A stretch of 64,000 nt of DNA from Babylonia areolata (GCF_041734735.1 NC_134903.1:4091821-4155820), one strand, 5' to 3'. Counted from the first letter of the stretch, positions 32,937 through 44,320 are shown. Notes: generated by a model not told the origin, from the letters alone. Made by a program: numbers and translations.

Positions 32937-34835
32937 ATTTTTTTATTTTTCCCTTTTTTTTTTTTTTTTTTTAAAACCTTTTGGGGAAATGAAAAGGGGG
33001 GGGGGGCCCTTTGGGGGAAAAGGTTTCCCCTTTTGGGTTTTTTGGGGGGTTTTTTATTTTTGGGGGGGGTTTTTTAAAAAAAATTTTTTTAAAATTTTTT
33101 TTTTTTTTTTTTTGGGGAAAAATTTTTTTTTTTAAAGGGGGGTTTTTGGGTTTTAAGGTTTGGGGTTTTTGGAAATTTTTTTTTGGGGAAATTTTTTTAA
33201 AATTGGGGGGAATTAAAAAAGTTTTTTTTAAAAATTTTTTTTTTTGGGGGGTTTTGGGAAAAATTTTTTAGGGTTTTTTTTTGGGGAATTTTTTCCCCTT
33301 AAGGGGGGGGGGTTTTTTTTTTTTGGTTAATTTTTTTTTTTTTAAAGGGGAAATTTTTGGGGTTTTTTTTTGGGGGTTTTTTTTAAAAGGGGGGAAAAAT
33401 TTTTTTGGGTTTTTTGGTTTTTTTTTTTTAAATTTTGGGGGTTTTTTAAAAAAAAATTTTTTTTAAAGGTTTTGGTTTTTTATTTTGGCCCTTTTTAAAA
33501 AAGGGGGGTTTTTTTTTTTAAATTTTTTTTTTAAAAAGGGGGTTTTTAAAAAGGGGGTTTTTTTAAAAATTTTTTAAATTTTTTTTGGGGTTTTTTTTTT
33601 TTTAAAAAATTTTTTTTTTTTTGGGTTTTTTTTTTTTGGGGGGGAAAAGGGTTTTTTTCCCCCCCAAAAAAAAAAAAACCTTTTTGGGAAAAAAAAAATT
33701 TTTTTTTTTTTTTTTGTAAAAACCCGGGGGGGGAAAAAGAATTTTTTTAAAAAAAAAAATTTTTTAATTTATTTTTTTGGGGAAAAATTTTTGGGCCCCT
33801 TTTTTGGGGGGCCCCCCCCCCGGGGGAAAAGAATTTTTTGGGGGGTTTTTGGTTTCCGGGAAAGGGGTTTTTGGGGAAAAAAATTTTTTCCTTTCCCCCT
33901 TTTTTTTGGGCCCCGGGGGTTTTTTTTAAAAAAATTTTTTTTAATTTTTTTTTTTAAAAATTTTTTTTTTAAAAGCCTTTTTTAAAAAAATTTTTTTCCT
34001 TTTTGGTTTAATTTTTAAAGGGGGTTTTTTTGGGGTTTTTTCCTTTAAAAATTTTTTTTGGGGGGGGTTTTTTGGGGGGGTGGGTTTTTTTTCCCCCCTT
34101 TTTTTTCCCCAAAAAAAATTTTCCCCTTTTGGGGGGAAAATTTTTTCGGGTTTTGGGGGGTTTTTTTTTTTTGGGGGTTTTTGGGGGGGTTTTTTTTTTT
34201 GGGGGGGGGGTTTTTTAAAAGGGGGGGCCCAAGGGGTTTTTTTTTTTCCCTTTTTAAACCCCTTTTGGGGAAAGGGGCCCCCTTTTTTTAAAAAAATTTT
34301 TTTTTTGGAAAAAAACCCCGGCCCAAATTTAAAAGTTGGGAAGGGGCCCGGAAAAAAAAAAAGGGGGGCCCCCCAAAATTTTTTTGGGGAAAAATTTTTT
34401 TTTTTGGGGTTTTTTGTATTTTTTTTGGGGGGGTTGGGTTTTGGGGTTTTTTTGGGGAATTTTTGGGGGGGGAAAGGGCCCCCCAAAAAAAATTTTTTTT
34501 TTTTAGTTTTTGGGGGGTTTTGGGGGAAAAAACCCCCCGGGGGAAAAAGGGGTTTTTTTTTTTTGGGGGGGGGAGGGAAAAGGGAAAAATTTAAAAGGGG
34601 TTTTTTTAAAAAAATTCCCCCTTTTTTTTTTGGGGGGGTTTTTTTTTTCCCCTTTTTTTAAAAAAGGGGGGGAAAGGGCCCCGGGGGGGGTTTTTTTTTT
34701 CTTTTTTAATTTTCTTTCCCATTTGGGGGTTTTTTTTGGGGGGGTTTTTTTTTTTTCCCTTTTTTTTTTTTAAAACCAAAAAGGGGGGGGAAAAACCCCA
34801 AAATTTTTAAAAAAGGGAAATTTTGGGGGGAAAGG
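23757..34835. other. Corrupted block: homopolymer-run sequence, probably an assembly artefact
   Basis: For about 11 kb almost every base is in a run of two to forty identical bases, with stretches of only A and C (about 24230-25060) or only G and T (about 28020-28450). Natural dinucleotide texture disappears abruptly at 23757 and returns abruptly at 34836. Long open frames on all six frames (poly-Pro/Lys/Gly/Phe) are consequences of this. Short islands of ordinary texture survive, for example 27530-27600, 29385-29410, 29945-29990 and 30095-30165. I read it as failed long-read consensus (run-length inflation), probably covering several arrestin exons. No gene is called in it. Confidence 0.85.
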
Positions 34836-34842
34836 TTTTAAA

Positions 34843-35118
34843 ACATGCAGTAGCGGTTTGTGTCAGCCTGCAGCGGTTTGTGTCAGCCTGCAGCAGTGGT
34901 TTGTGTCAGCCTGCAGTGGTTTGTGTCAGCCTGCAGCAGCGGTTTGTGTCAGCATGCAGTAGCGGTTTGTGTCAGCCTGCAGCGGTTTGTGTCAGCCTGC
35001 AGCAGCGGTTTGTGTCAGCATGCAGTAGCGGTTTGTGTCAGCATGCAGCGGTTTGTGTGTCAGCATGCAGCGGTTTGTGTCAGCATAATGCAGCGGTTGT
35101 CAGCATGCAGCGGTTTGT
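34843..35118. repeat. 20-23 bp minisatellite
   Basis: Units of GCAGCGGTTTGTGTCAGCCT, with or without an extra GCA/GTA triplet and CCT/CAT variants; about 12-13 copies. It starts at the clean edge of the corrupted block. Confidence 0.9.
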
Positions 35119-35424
35119 GGAAACGTTCCTTGCAGCAGTCTTGCCCAGCAATATGGCTGCCTGCATGGAGTCCCCTGGTACCAGAAATAGCTGACTCGTC
35201 GATACAAGTGGATGTGGGAGTGGAAACCCGTGAACACAGAAGATGAAAAAGGTTGGCGATTCCTTCAAGCACATTCTTGCTATTTGAAGCATTTCATGAA
35301 ATTAGAATTTGGCGTCACTCAATGTCCTTCTTTCTTCTCAGCCTTTGTGTTCTCAGGCTGTTGTGGAGATTTTGATGTGCCTCGCTTGAGGCGGTAAGGC
35401 AAGGGCTGTTACTCTGCATACATT
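35119..35424. other. Unique sequence, nothing recognised
   Basis: No arrestin-like codons, splice-supported exon or repeat is visible here. Confidence 0.5.
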
Positions 35425-35785
35425 TCTTCTTCTTCTCCCTTAGCTCTGTGAAGAGTCGTGTGATGGAATCTCCCGTCGGACCGATGGATGAGTAGGCAGG
35501 CAGGCTTACCTGTCGGTGTGTGTCCTCGTATGGGAGAAGAGGCCGATTCTGGATGCGCAGCATTTCCCACAGGTGTTGCAAGGGAAAACGTCTCCAGAAG
35601 TTGAGCCCTGCTTCCTTTGCTCACGCTTCTCCTTAATGGCCAGTCATGTGCACCATACAGTAACACGGTTCACCAGGTTCCTCCAGGTCTGTCTGTTGTG
35701 TGTTCAGTTCTGGGCCTCTGCAGATGGCTTTCCGTCCATTCTGCAGTGTTGTCAGTCCCTTGATTTCTTCTGTCTTCCATTGCTT
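35425..35785 (-). mobile_element. LINE 3' end fragment with C-terminal zinc finger
   Basis: Minus-strand frames contain RQTWRNLVNRV and, after degenerate basic codons, FPCNTCGKCCASRIGLFSHT followed by RTHTD. A Cys/His finger of the form C-x2-C...SRIGL-x2-H is the usual C-terminal end of many invertebrate non-LTR retrotransposon ORF2 proteins. The fragment ends in a GAAG-rich tail near 35430. At least one stop separates the two recognisable blocks, so it is dead. The clade was not resolved. Confidence 0.7.
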
Positions 35786-35792
35786 GTTTTAA

Positions 35793-36383
35793 CTCTCTCC
35801 ATACGATCGGCGAAAGAGACGACGTTAACAGCGTTTCACCCCAATTACCATCATCAAAATATTACAAGCGGAAGGCTCTTACACTGAAGAGGTGAATGTT
35901 GACAAAGAATACCACAATTCTGACGACGGAAGCTAAAGGTTTGGGTCATTCAGACATCCAGTGGACATCCGAGGGGTCTGTGTAGAGGAGAAGAGAGGAC
36001 TGGCCGTACTGTGTGAGTTAATGAAGCCGTGGCAACAAAAATTGCAAAAAAATGTGTGGCATACACGTCAACACCAAACTCTTACCACAAGAAACTGATG
36101 ATGTAAAAGCAGAAACAAACTGAAATTTCCAAGAAATTTCAGGAATATGATATTTTAACTCACTCAGTACTGCCAGTCCTCTCTTCTCCTCTACACAGAC
36201 CCCTCGGATGTCCAGTGGGTGTCTGAATGACCCAACCTTTAGCTTCCGTCGTCAGAATTGTGGTATTCTTTGTCAACATTCACCTCTTCAGTATAAGAGC
36301 CTTCCGCTTGCAATATTTTGATGATGGTAATTGGGGTGGAAACGCTGTTAACGTCGTCTCTTTCGCCGTTCGTATGGAAAGAG
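35793..36383. mobile_element. Foldback MITE with about 225-bp inverted repeats and TTAA flanks
   Basis: The left arm (35793 to about 36019) and right arm (about 36155-36383) are near-perfect reverse complements: CTCTCTCCATACGATCGGCG against CGCCGTTCGTATGGAAAGAG, and so on through AGACATCCAGTGGACATCCG. A spacer of about 135 bp separates them. Both ends abut TTAA (35789-35792 and 36384-36387), the target duplication of piggyBac-type transposons. No transposase is present. Confidence 0.88.
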
Positions 36384-36387
36384 TTAA

Positions 36388-36930
36388 CCTACAGCTTCAA
36401 AGCCCAATTTTCTTTTTTTCTAAGTCACTGTGCTGACGCCAGTCATCATGGTAACTAGGACTTGAGAACTTAGTCTTACAGTCAATGCACAAACTGAGGT
36501 TTTCTTCTTTCTGGTCTCATTGTAAACATGACTTCCATTCATTGCATTCTTTCTGAAGGTCTGGTGCCGCTGATTTTGTTGTTGTCTTTCCCGTCATGTG
36601 GACTGTTGAGTGGCATTACTCCCACGCCGCTCGTTCCTGAATCCCCCATCCACTACCTCACCTTGGTTCTTCCGTCACAGCCCCAGTGTCAGCAGTCCAC
36701 AGGGAATCATCGATGTTTGGTCGCAAGGAGGCTACACACCACAGGAGACCCAGCACTGTTGCTGAGTCACTTCGGTAGTGTTCAGTAGTTCCTTTTTTTT
36801 TGTTTTAGCAAACTTTATTCACAGAAACATCAATGCAGCTGCATAACAGATGAGTCAAAGCGCATACAAAGGTTATCCATGCCTGTTCTGATTTATCGAA
36901 CTTGGGACAGGTGGTGCTCATTTTGTCTGC

Positions 36931-36962
<32 letters not shown>

Positions 36963-37884
36963 TTATTTTTTTTAAATATTTTTATTGTGGCAGGGTTTGC
37001 TGTCCCATGTTTTTCATCCAGTTTGACACACAGCTTGTGACAGCTAGCCATCTGTTCAGCTGAGCCTGGTTTCTCTTTAACGTCAGTTCTTCCCTCACCA
37101 GTTTTGGACCGGTGAGCTAGCGCACACTGTTAGAGATTCACCTTCCCATCCTCCAGAGAAAAAAGGTGCCTCTATTTGTGCTTTTTTTGTCTTTCTCCGA
37201 ACAGTACGTTGCGCGGGAATGTTAATCAGTAAAGTCGATTGATTTTTATGGGACTTGGGGCCTTTTTAAGTCTTGCAGTTTGTGCACTGTGAAGTCTGTG
37301 TCTGCCTTATTTGCAACTTCTGTTGCTCAGTTGAGAATACCATTGCCAAAGATTGTCCGCCCTTACAGACAGGACTGCAGTGATACAGTACCAGGAGTGG
37401 TGATCACGAAGGTTAGTCAGCATTGACACAGTATAGATGAGGTCATACTTATGGTTTGTACAAATGCAAAAACTTTTTTACCAGTGGGTGAGGAAGTATC
37501 TCTCAGAGTTACGTTGGCCTTACGTTCTGCAGCATCTGTGTACGAATGAAAAGTTGATCACTCACTGCTGTTGAAGTAAAATGTTTTTTCTTTCTCACAG
37601 TTTTTTTTTCTTCTTCTGATAAGCTCTCACCTGATTTTACGTTGTAATTAAGTTTCGGATTTTTATTCCCGTTACAGGTTGCTTTGAAAATGAATGAATA
37701 TGTTGAATACCGCTGTTAAAGTAATTCTAATTTTATGGAGTCATGTTGAATGTCGTTGTAATCTTCAGTAGTTTGGAGGTAAACTTGGATGGTTCCAGTT
37801 AAGAGTTCCCCATTGACTGTTACCAACTCAAAACTTTATTTAATTTTTTTTTATATTCTTTTTATGATTTTTTTGTAATCTGGG
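36388..37884 (+). other. Arrestin 3' region, possible decayed last exon then UTR-like DNA
   Basis: At 36559-36600 the plus strand reads SGAADFVVVFPVM after a possible acceptor TTCTTTCTGAAG, resembling the last strand of arrestin_C (SG...FD-x-V-x-FPV). The frame then breaks. Downstream is AT-rich unique DNA with an ATT microsatellite at 36936-36963. I treat most of this as 3' untranslated or intronic. Confidence 0.3.
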
Positions 37885-38125
37885 GATGATAAAGTAAGCA
37901 GAAGGACTGGCATCCTCAGCATGGCCAGATCTTATTTGCCCTAAGGAGCTAAATGGTTTGGATAATGTGTCATTGACTGTGTTTTGTGGGTTTGTCTTGG
38001 TGTGTTTTTTGTTTTTTGTTTTTGTAGAAGTTACAGTTTTGTGTTGACGTGGTTGGGTATTTGTATGGTTTGACAGTCCTGATATGGCCCTGTGCGGGTC
38101 GATTGGACTGTAAGCAACAATAAAC
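37885..38125 (+). repeat. Interspersed repeat family G, copy 1
   Basis: Inverted relative to 59215-59405, sharing GTGTCATTGACTGTGTTTTG, GAAGTTACAGTTTTGTGTTG, CAGTCCTGATATGGCCCTG and a TAAGCAACAATAA end. Non-coding. Confidence 0.75.
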
Positions 38126-38967
38126 AACCCCCATCCCCCCACACACATCTTTTTATTTATTTGTGAATTACAACATTGAAATGTGGAAATTAATGTCAGA
38201 TGTTTACAGGAACATTGCACAGAATTCCTCCCCTTCCAACATGATCCATGTCGACATGTGTGAGGTGTTTCTTTGGTAGTGGTTGTTGCTCTTGGTAACT
38301 GTCCTCCAAAATATACCATCTGTTTTTTTGTTTGTTTGTTTGTTTGTTTTCCCCTTGAGATGAAGGTTAAATTAGACCAGAAAACATATACCAAATTCCA
38401 GAAAAGATCATCACCATCACAGATATGGAGAAGAAAGAAAAAACAACAACAACAACAACAACAACAAAAAAAGAAAAAAAAGAAAAGAAAAAAACCCAGC
38501 AAAAATCACACCACGTAATCAGTTTCCATCAAAAATGTTTGACGCTTTGTACAGCAGTATACAAAGCGTATGTACATGAACATTGACTGGATCACGTCAC
38601 ATAAGTTGTCATCAGTTTTATATACTTGCATAATTTTTTAAAGTATTTGCTGAGGGTAATTCCATGAGTTTCACAGATTAAGAGAAAGAGAATCGGGGAA
38701 ATATTTTAGTCTGTAGATTGTTGTTTTTGATACTGTTGTTGGTTATTTGCTGATGTATTACATAGCTGTTATTTGTTTTTGTTTTTGTTTGTTTGTTGTT
38801 TTGTTTGCACTCCCAGGGTCTATGAAGACATTTCATGACATACACTTTGGCTTATCTTGCCGGCAAGGTCTTACGACAGAGAAGTGCAGTTGTATATGTT
38901 GGTCTGGTTTTGCTTGAGCTCATGTGCTGTGTTGACACATTGGTCACATTTAGCTGTCAGATGTGTC
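38126..38967. other. UTR-like AT-rich sequence
   Basis: It holds a GTTT run (38322-38348), a CAA run (38441-38468) and several Gly-free chance frames. No gene signal. Confidence 0.5.
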
Positions 38968-39590
38968 TTCTTGGATTGACTGAGTCTTCTGCCGTTCTTT
39001 GTTTATTGTTAGCAGATTGACTTAGTCTTCTGTCGTTCTTTGTTTATTGTCAGCAGATTGACTTAGTCTTCTGTCGTTCTTTGTTTATTGTCAGCAGATT
39101 GACTTAGTCTTCTGTCGTTCTTTGTTTATTGTCAGCAGATTGACTTAGTCTTCTGCCGTTCTTTGTTTATTGTTAGCAGGTTGACTTAGTCTTCTGTCGT
39201 TCTTTGTTTATTGTTAGCAGATTGACTTAGTCTTCTGCCGTTCTTTGTTTATTGTCAGCAGGTTGACTTAGTCTTCTGCCGTTCTTTGTTTATTGTTAGC
39301 AGATTGACTTAGTCTTCTGCCGTTCTTTGTTTATTGTTATCAGATTGACTTAGTCTTCTGTCGTTCTTTGTTTATTGTTAGCAGATTGACTTAGTCTTCT
39401 GCCGTTCTTTGTTTATTGTCAGCAGATTGACTTAGTCTTCTGGCGTTTTTTGTTTATTGTCAGCAGATTGACTTAGTCTTCTGCCGTTCTTTGTTTATTG
39501 TTAGCAGATTGACTTAGTCTTCTGGCGTTTTTTGTTTATTGTCAGCAGATTGACTTAGTCTTCTGCCGTTCTTTGTTTATTGTTAGCAGT
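38968..39590. repeat. 41-bp minisatellite, about 15 copies
   Basis: The unit is TTGACTTAGTCTTCTGCCGT followed by TCTTTGTTTATTGTTAGCAGA. Variants are CCG/TCG/GCG and TTA/TCA. It lies in the presumed 3' region of the arrestin gene. Confidence 0.93.
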
Positions 39591-40138
39591 GTGCTTTGAA
39601 ATTGTGTATGGTTGATATTCAACTACCTTTGCCTGATTGAAGTGTCTTGTCATCTGTTATTTTGGGTAGACAGTGTGATTCTTTGCTACTTTGATGCGGA
39701 CGATTTTTTTTAGGTGATGATGCAGGTGTAGTGTTCTTGAAATTCTCGTTGGTGTTGAGCTTTTCATGAATCATGGTGCTATTTTTTAAAACCTACTTTC
39801 ATTATTGAAAACAGTGGTGACAATGTTGATGGTAGCTCACCACAGGTGCAGTGTTTATGAAATTCTTGTTTAAGTTTTTCTTGGCTCATACTGTTTTTAC
39901 ATAAAAAAAAACTGGTTCTTTTTTAAAATTCTTAAATTTTATTATTTATAAATTTTTGATTTTGAGAGTAACTTTTTTTTTACAAAGCAATATTTTGGTA
40001 TGAATGTTGTATATTGCTCAAGCTTATGTCTCAGCATTTAAGAAAATGGACAAACAACACAGATCAGCGGTCAAGATGATTTGAAGGCAGCAGTAAAATC
40101 TTCTCTGTGCTTTCACATCTCACTGTGAGTTACCTTTT
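39591..40138. other. UTR-like sequence, nothing recognised
   Basis: AT-rich, with a partial internal duplication of AGGTG(A/C)AGTGTT(C/T)(T/A)TGAAATTCT at about 39726 and 39844. Confidence 0.5.
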
Positions 40139-40275
40139 TACCAGTATATTGTCTTTTTACCGGCATGTGAAATGTCTTTTACCATGAAATGTCTTTTTAC
40201 TGGCATGTGAAATGTCTTTTTACCGGCATGTGAAATGTCTTTTTACCGGCATGTGAAATGTCTTTTTACCAGCAG
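40139..40275. repeat. 23-bp short tandem repeat
   Basis: Five to six copies of TCTTTTTACCGGCATGTGAAATG, with one shortened unit. Confidence 0.9.
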
Positions 40276-41344
40276 CCAAGTAGGAACCACAGAGAGCTGT
40301 GCCTTTGAGAGAAATGAAGAAACATCATTTGATCAGAGACGAGAGAGGTAAATGTACAAACAGAGAACACAGCGCACTTGAGCAAGCACATTGGTGGAGT
40401 GGGTTTGACATACATGACTTGGACTTCAGTGATTCAGGTTCGAAGCCGTGTTTTGACATGGTGGTGTGTCCCTAGGGAGAGGCACTAAATCTAAAAGCAT
40501 TAACTAGAAATATTTTTCCAGATAAATTTTTTTTATCACACTGCTAAATGACAGAGATGACCTTTATACTGCTTAACATGTGCAGAATGTCATAAGTGTC
40601 TTGAACTTGAATTTAGTGCTCTCTTTGAAGTTTACCTCTCATTCCCCCCCTCCCCTCCCACCCCCAAGCTTCTTTTTCCGTGTCTCTCTTTGTCATCTTC
40701 TTCTCATTGCTTTGTTGTCTGTTCACTAGGTGGTCAAGACATGCTACACGTTCACTGTTTCAGCACAAAGTTGTGCCTGTGATGGCTATGTTATATAATC
40801 ATATTGGGTTCACTTGTGTAAAATATTTTCAAGGTAGATGTTCATATTTACACCTGCATTTTCCTCCTGTTTACCTAGATATATATATTATGAAGTTTAT
40901 ATTATGTCCATTGTGATAGCTATTTTGAACAATAATGTTGGAACCTGTCACCTTTGTTATTTTAAGGAAAGTTTGTGAAACATTTATTTGTTCAATTTTA
41001 TTCATTCTAACTAAAATAGTGTTTGGCTGTTGGAATTACATTTTACAATATGAATTGCAAGAACGTTTGCCACAGAACGCTCATTGACTTTTTCTATTTC
41101 GTGATTTTTTTCCCTCATCGTTTTGTGACCGTGTGCATGTATGAATGCTTGTGTGTGGAGTGAACTTTTTGAACATACCTCATTTTAAATTTGCACTCTA
41201 GTGGTTGTGTACTTGGTTTTTAGGCTGGGAAACTTAATGTTACAAATCACTTTTGTTATCAGATTTACCGGAAACAATTGATGACATCTTGTCCTTTTGA
41301 TGTTTTGGTGCTAGATCTGTTTGCTTGTCTGTTTTCCCTTTTGA
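40276..41344. other. UTR-like sequence, nothing recognised
   Basis: Unique AT-rich DNA without splice-supported exons. Confidence 0.5.
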
Positions 41345-42112
41345 GTAACGTTTTACATGACATTTAATGATTTATGTAAGGGATTTACCATAATCTACAG
41401 ATAAGGAGATGTAACGTTTTACATGACATTTACATAAGAGATAGACCATATTCTACAGGTGATAAGATATAATGTTTTACATGACATTTACATAAGAGAT
41501 AGACCTTAATCTATAGGTGATAAGGAGATGTAACGTTTTACATGACATTTACATAAGAGATAGACCATATTCTAAAGATGGTCAGGGGAAGTAAATTTTA
41601 CATGACATCAGGGGACATTTACATAAGAGATACGAGATTGACCATATTCTACAGATGGTAAAGAGATTTAACATTTTACACAGAATTTACATGGAAGAGA
41701 TGGACCATATTCTACAGATGGTAAAGAGATTTAACATTTCACACATAATTTACGTGGAAGAGATGGACCATATTCTACAGATGGTAAAGAGATTTAACAT
41801 TTCACACATAATTTACGTGGAAGAGATGGATCATATTCTACAGATGGTAAAGAGATTTAACATTTCACACATAATTTACGTGGAAGAGATGGACCATATT
41901 CTACAGATGGTAAAGAGATTTAACATTTCACACATAATTTACGTGGAAGAGATGGACCATATTCTACAGATGGTAAAGAAATTTAACATTTCACACAGAA
42001 TTTACGTGGAAGAGATGGACCATATTCTACAGATGGTAAAGAGATTTAACATTTTACACAGAATTTACGTGGAAGAGATTGACCATATTCTACAGATTGT
42101 AAGGAGGTACCG
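41345..42112. repeat. 63-bp minisatellite with decayed flank
   Basis: Seven clean 63-bp units (41640-42112) contain CTACAGATGGTAAAGAGATT and CATAATTTACGTGGAAGAGA; older 60-70 bp units with ACATGACATTTACATAAGAG precede them (41345-41640). The 21-residue open repeat (MVKRFNISHIIYVEEMDHILQ lies within it, 21 residues) is a by-product of the 63-bp length. Confidence 0.9.
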
Positions 42113-42247
42113 TTTCCTCAACTTTGTACCATGCGCCTTACGAATCCACACGCCAAATGTGTGAAACAAAATCCAAACTGAAGGCCAGATCACCTCCCAA
42201 TATATATATATATATATTTTTTTTTTCTTTCTTTTTAAATAAATTTT

Positions 42248-42369
42248 TCTCAAGGCCTGACAAAGCATGTTGGGTTACGCTGCTGGTCAGGCATCTGCTT
42301 AGCAAATGTGGTGTAGCGTGTATGGATTTGTCTGAACGCAGTGACACCTCCTTGAGAAACTGAAACTGA
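42248..42369 (-). repeat. SINE-like family A, minus strand
   Basis: Reverse-complement copy of the family A body (CTCAAGGAGGTGTCACTGCG, then GCTAAGCAGATGCCTGACCA). An AT-rich tail corresponds to 42200-42247. Confidence 0.8.
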
Positions 42370-42754
42370 TCAAGACAGAGTGTTAAGAGGTGAAAATGAT
42401 ACAGAAATAATGTCCAAGTGCTGAAGTCTTTCCCCCTTGTAGCATGGAAAGCAGTGGAATTGCCATGAAATCACTGCAGTGATTTGCAGCTTTGTTCTCT
42501 TCTGTAGGAGGAAGAAATACCAACACAGACAGATGCATGACCTGATAGGTTGTCCAAATGTTTTGTTCTCCGATCTCCCCCCCCCCCTTTCTTCTATAAT
42601 GTTTGTTTATAAATTCTTGTTTCTTTTCTTTATTTTAGGAACACCACTTGTTATAGTTACATAGATAGTTTTTTGAGATACTTTTTTGGTTTGTTTTGAA
42701 TTCAGTCTGTTTATTTAAATAGTTTGTATGCATGTTCTGTATTTTTGATCTTGT

Positions 42755-42760
42755 AATAAA
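42755..42760 (+). terminator. Polyadenylation signal AATAAA, likely arrestin gene
   Basis: AATAAA in a T-rich context, followed within about 20-40 bases by T/GT-rich sequence. It is the best candidate end of the plus-strand arrestin transcript. Confidence 0.45.
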
Positions 42761-43039
42761 TGATTTTACATCAGCAAACCATGAAATTTTGCTGTTCTTT
42801 TTTTGTTGTTGTTGTTTTTGTTGTTCATGAGGGAAGAATATGCGTGCACCCGTAACAATTTATTTATAAGGGTATTTCTATAGCCTGTAACTACAGAACA
42901 CTACACACGTAACAGTGACAGAAAGAAAATGAAAAGGTTTATGCATAAAAAAAACCGACATATGAATAAAAGACTGCTCAATATTTCTTGAACTCAAGGA
43001 CACGCACACATCATTCCATATAAAATATCCAGGTGCACG

Positions 43040-43079
<40 letters not shown>

Positions 43080-43200
43080 GGAAATATGCACTTAGCTGCA
43101 CATACACGTGCCCCAACACCACATGATAACAGGAGTCCACTTTCAGCCAGTTCAAAACCCTTTACGAACAATACGTCATTAAGACACAAACCATACGTAT
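42761..43200. other. Intergenic spacer with CA microsatellite
   Basis: A CA tract lies at 43043-43074. No gene signal. Confidence 0.55.
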
Positions 43201-43620
43201 GTCGAGTGATGGCCTAGAGGCAACGAGTTCGCTTAGGAAGCGAGAGAATCTGGTTCGAATCCCATAGTCGCCAGTATTTTCTCCCCTTCCACTAGATCTT
43301 GAGTGGTGGTCTGGACGCTAGTCATTCGGATGAGACGTTAAACCGACGTCTCGTGTGCAGCATGCACTTAGCACAAGTAAAAGAACCCACGGCAACAAAA
43401 GGGTTGTCCCTTGCAAAATTGTGTAGAAAAATCCACTTGGATAGGAAAACAAAATTGCTGGCAGAAAAAAACAACAACAAAAAGTGGGTGGCGCTCTCAG
43501 TGAGAAAAAAAGTGGGTGGCGCTCTCTCTGAGGAGAGCAGCCAGAATTTCACACAGAGAAATCTGAAATCTGTAACTATCTATATCTCTACCTATATCCA
43601 TGCATGCAGACAATAAAGGA
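43201..43620 (+). mobile_element. SINE family B, plus strand
   Basis: A tRNA-like head (GTGATGGCCTAGAGGCAACG and TGGTTCGAATCCC) is followed by the shared core (GGTCTGGACGCTAGTCATTC, TGTGCAGCATGCACTTAGC, AAAAGAACCCACGGCAACA) and the 3' domain with GAATTTCACACAGAGAAATC. A short internal duplication of AAGTGGGTGGCGCTCTC is present. Confidence 0.85.
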
Positions 43621-43696
43621 TTGTCTCCATCCAACAGACATCGTCACCACTATGTGTGGTACTGCACTGTGCCTCTCTGGGGGCGAGAATCAAAAT

Positions 43697-44320
43697 AAAA
43701 TGCAGTAGCTGAGTGGTTAAAGCGTTGCACTTTCAAGCTGATGGTACTGAGTTCGAATCTCGGTAACGGCACCTGGTGGGTAAAGGGTGGAGGAGATTTT
43801 TTCCGATCTCCCAGGTCAACATATGTGCAGACCTGCCAGTGCCTGAACCCCCTTCGTGTTGCAGAAGATCAAATAGGGCACGTTGAATATCCTGTAACCC
43901 ATGTCAGCGTTCGGGTGGGTTATGGAAACAAGAACAAACCCAGCATGCACATCACCGAAAACGAAGTATGGCTGCCTACATGGCGGGGGTAAAAACGGTC
44001 ATACTCGTAAAAGCCCACTCGTGGACATACGAGTGAAGGTCGGAGTGGCAGCCCATTAACCCTTTCACCGCCAGTCAATCTCGAGTACAAAATTCCCTTG
44101 TGGGATAAACACAGATAAGACAGTGGCTAAGAATACCTGGGGATTCCCTGTGCAATGTATAGAAAATATGGCCTATCCTACCACCGAACATTAAGAGCAG
44201 TAGGTTCATGGATTACAGACCAATGAATGGTCACCTTTCAGTGACATGGGTCCTCTTCCACGCCTGTGCATAAATGCGAGCTTGGCGGTGAAAGGGTTAA
44301 CGAACGAGAAGAAGAACGCA
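43697..44320 (+). mobile_element. SINE family C, split by a MITE
   Basis: The head (TAGCTGAGTGGTTAAAGCG, GAGTTCGAATCTC) and body match 14470-14834. It is interrupted after GGCAGCCCA by the MITE at 44060-44296 and resumes with CGAACGAGAAGAAG. Confidence 0.85.
44060..44296. mobile_element. piggyBac-type MITE nested in a SINE
   Basis: Terminal inverted repeats CCCTTTCACCGCCA and TGGCGGTGAAAGGG are flanked by TTAA at 44056-44059 and 44297-44300. The 237-bp element has no open reading frame. CCCTTT ends plus TTAA are the piggyBac signature. Confidence 0.9.

Noticed and set aside
41655-42164. Small protein with 21-residue repeats (MVKRFNISHIIYVEEMDHILQ)
   Set aside because: By-product of a 63-bp tandem repeat in UTR-like DNA; the open frame simply runs through the array and out of it.
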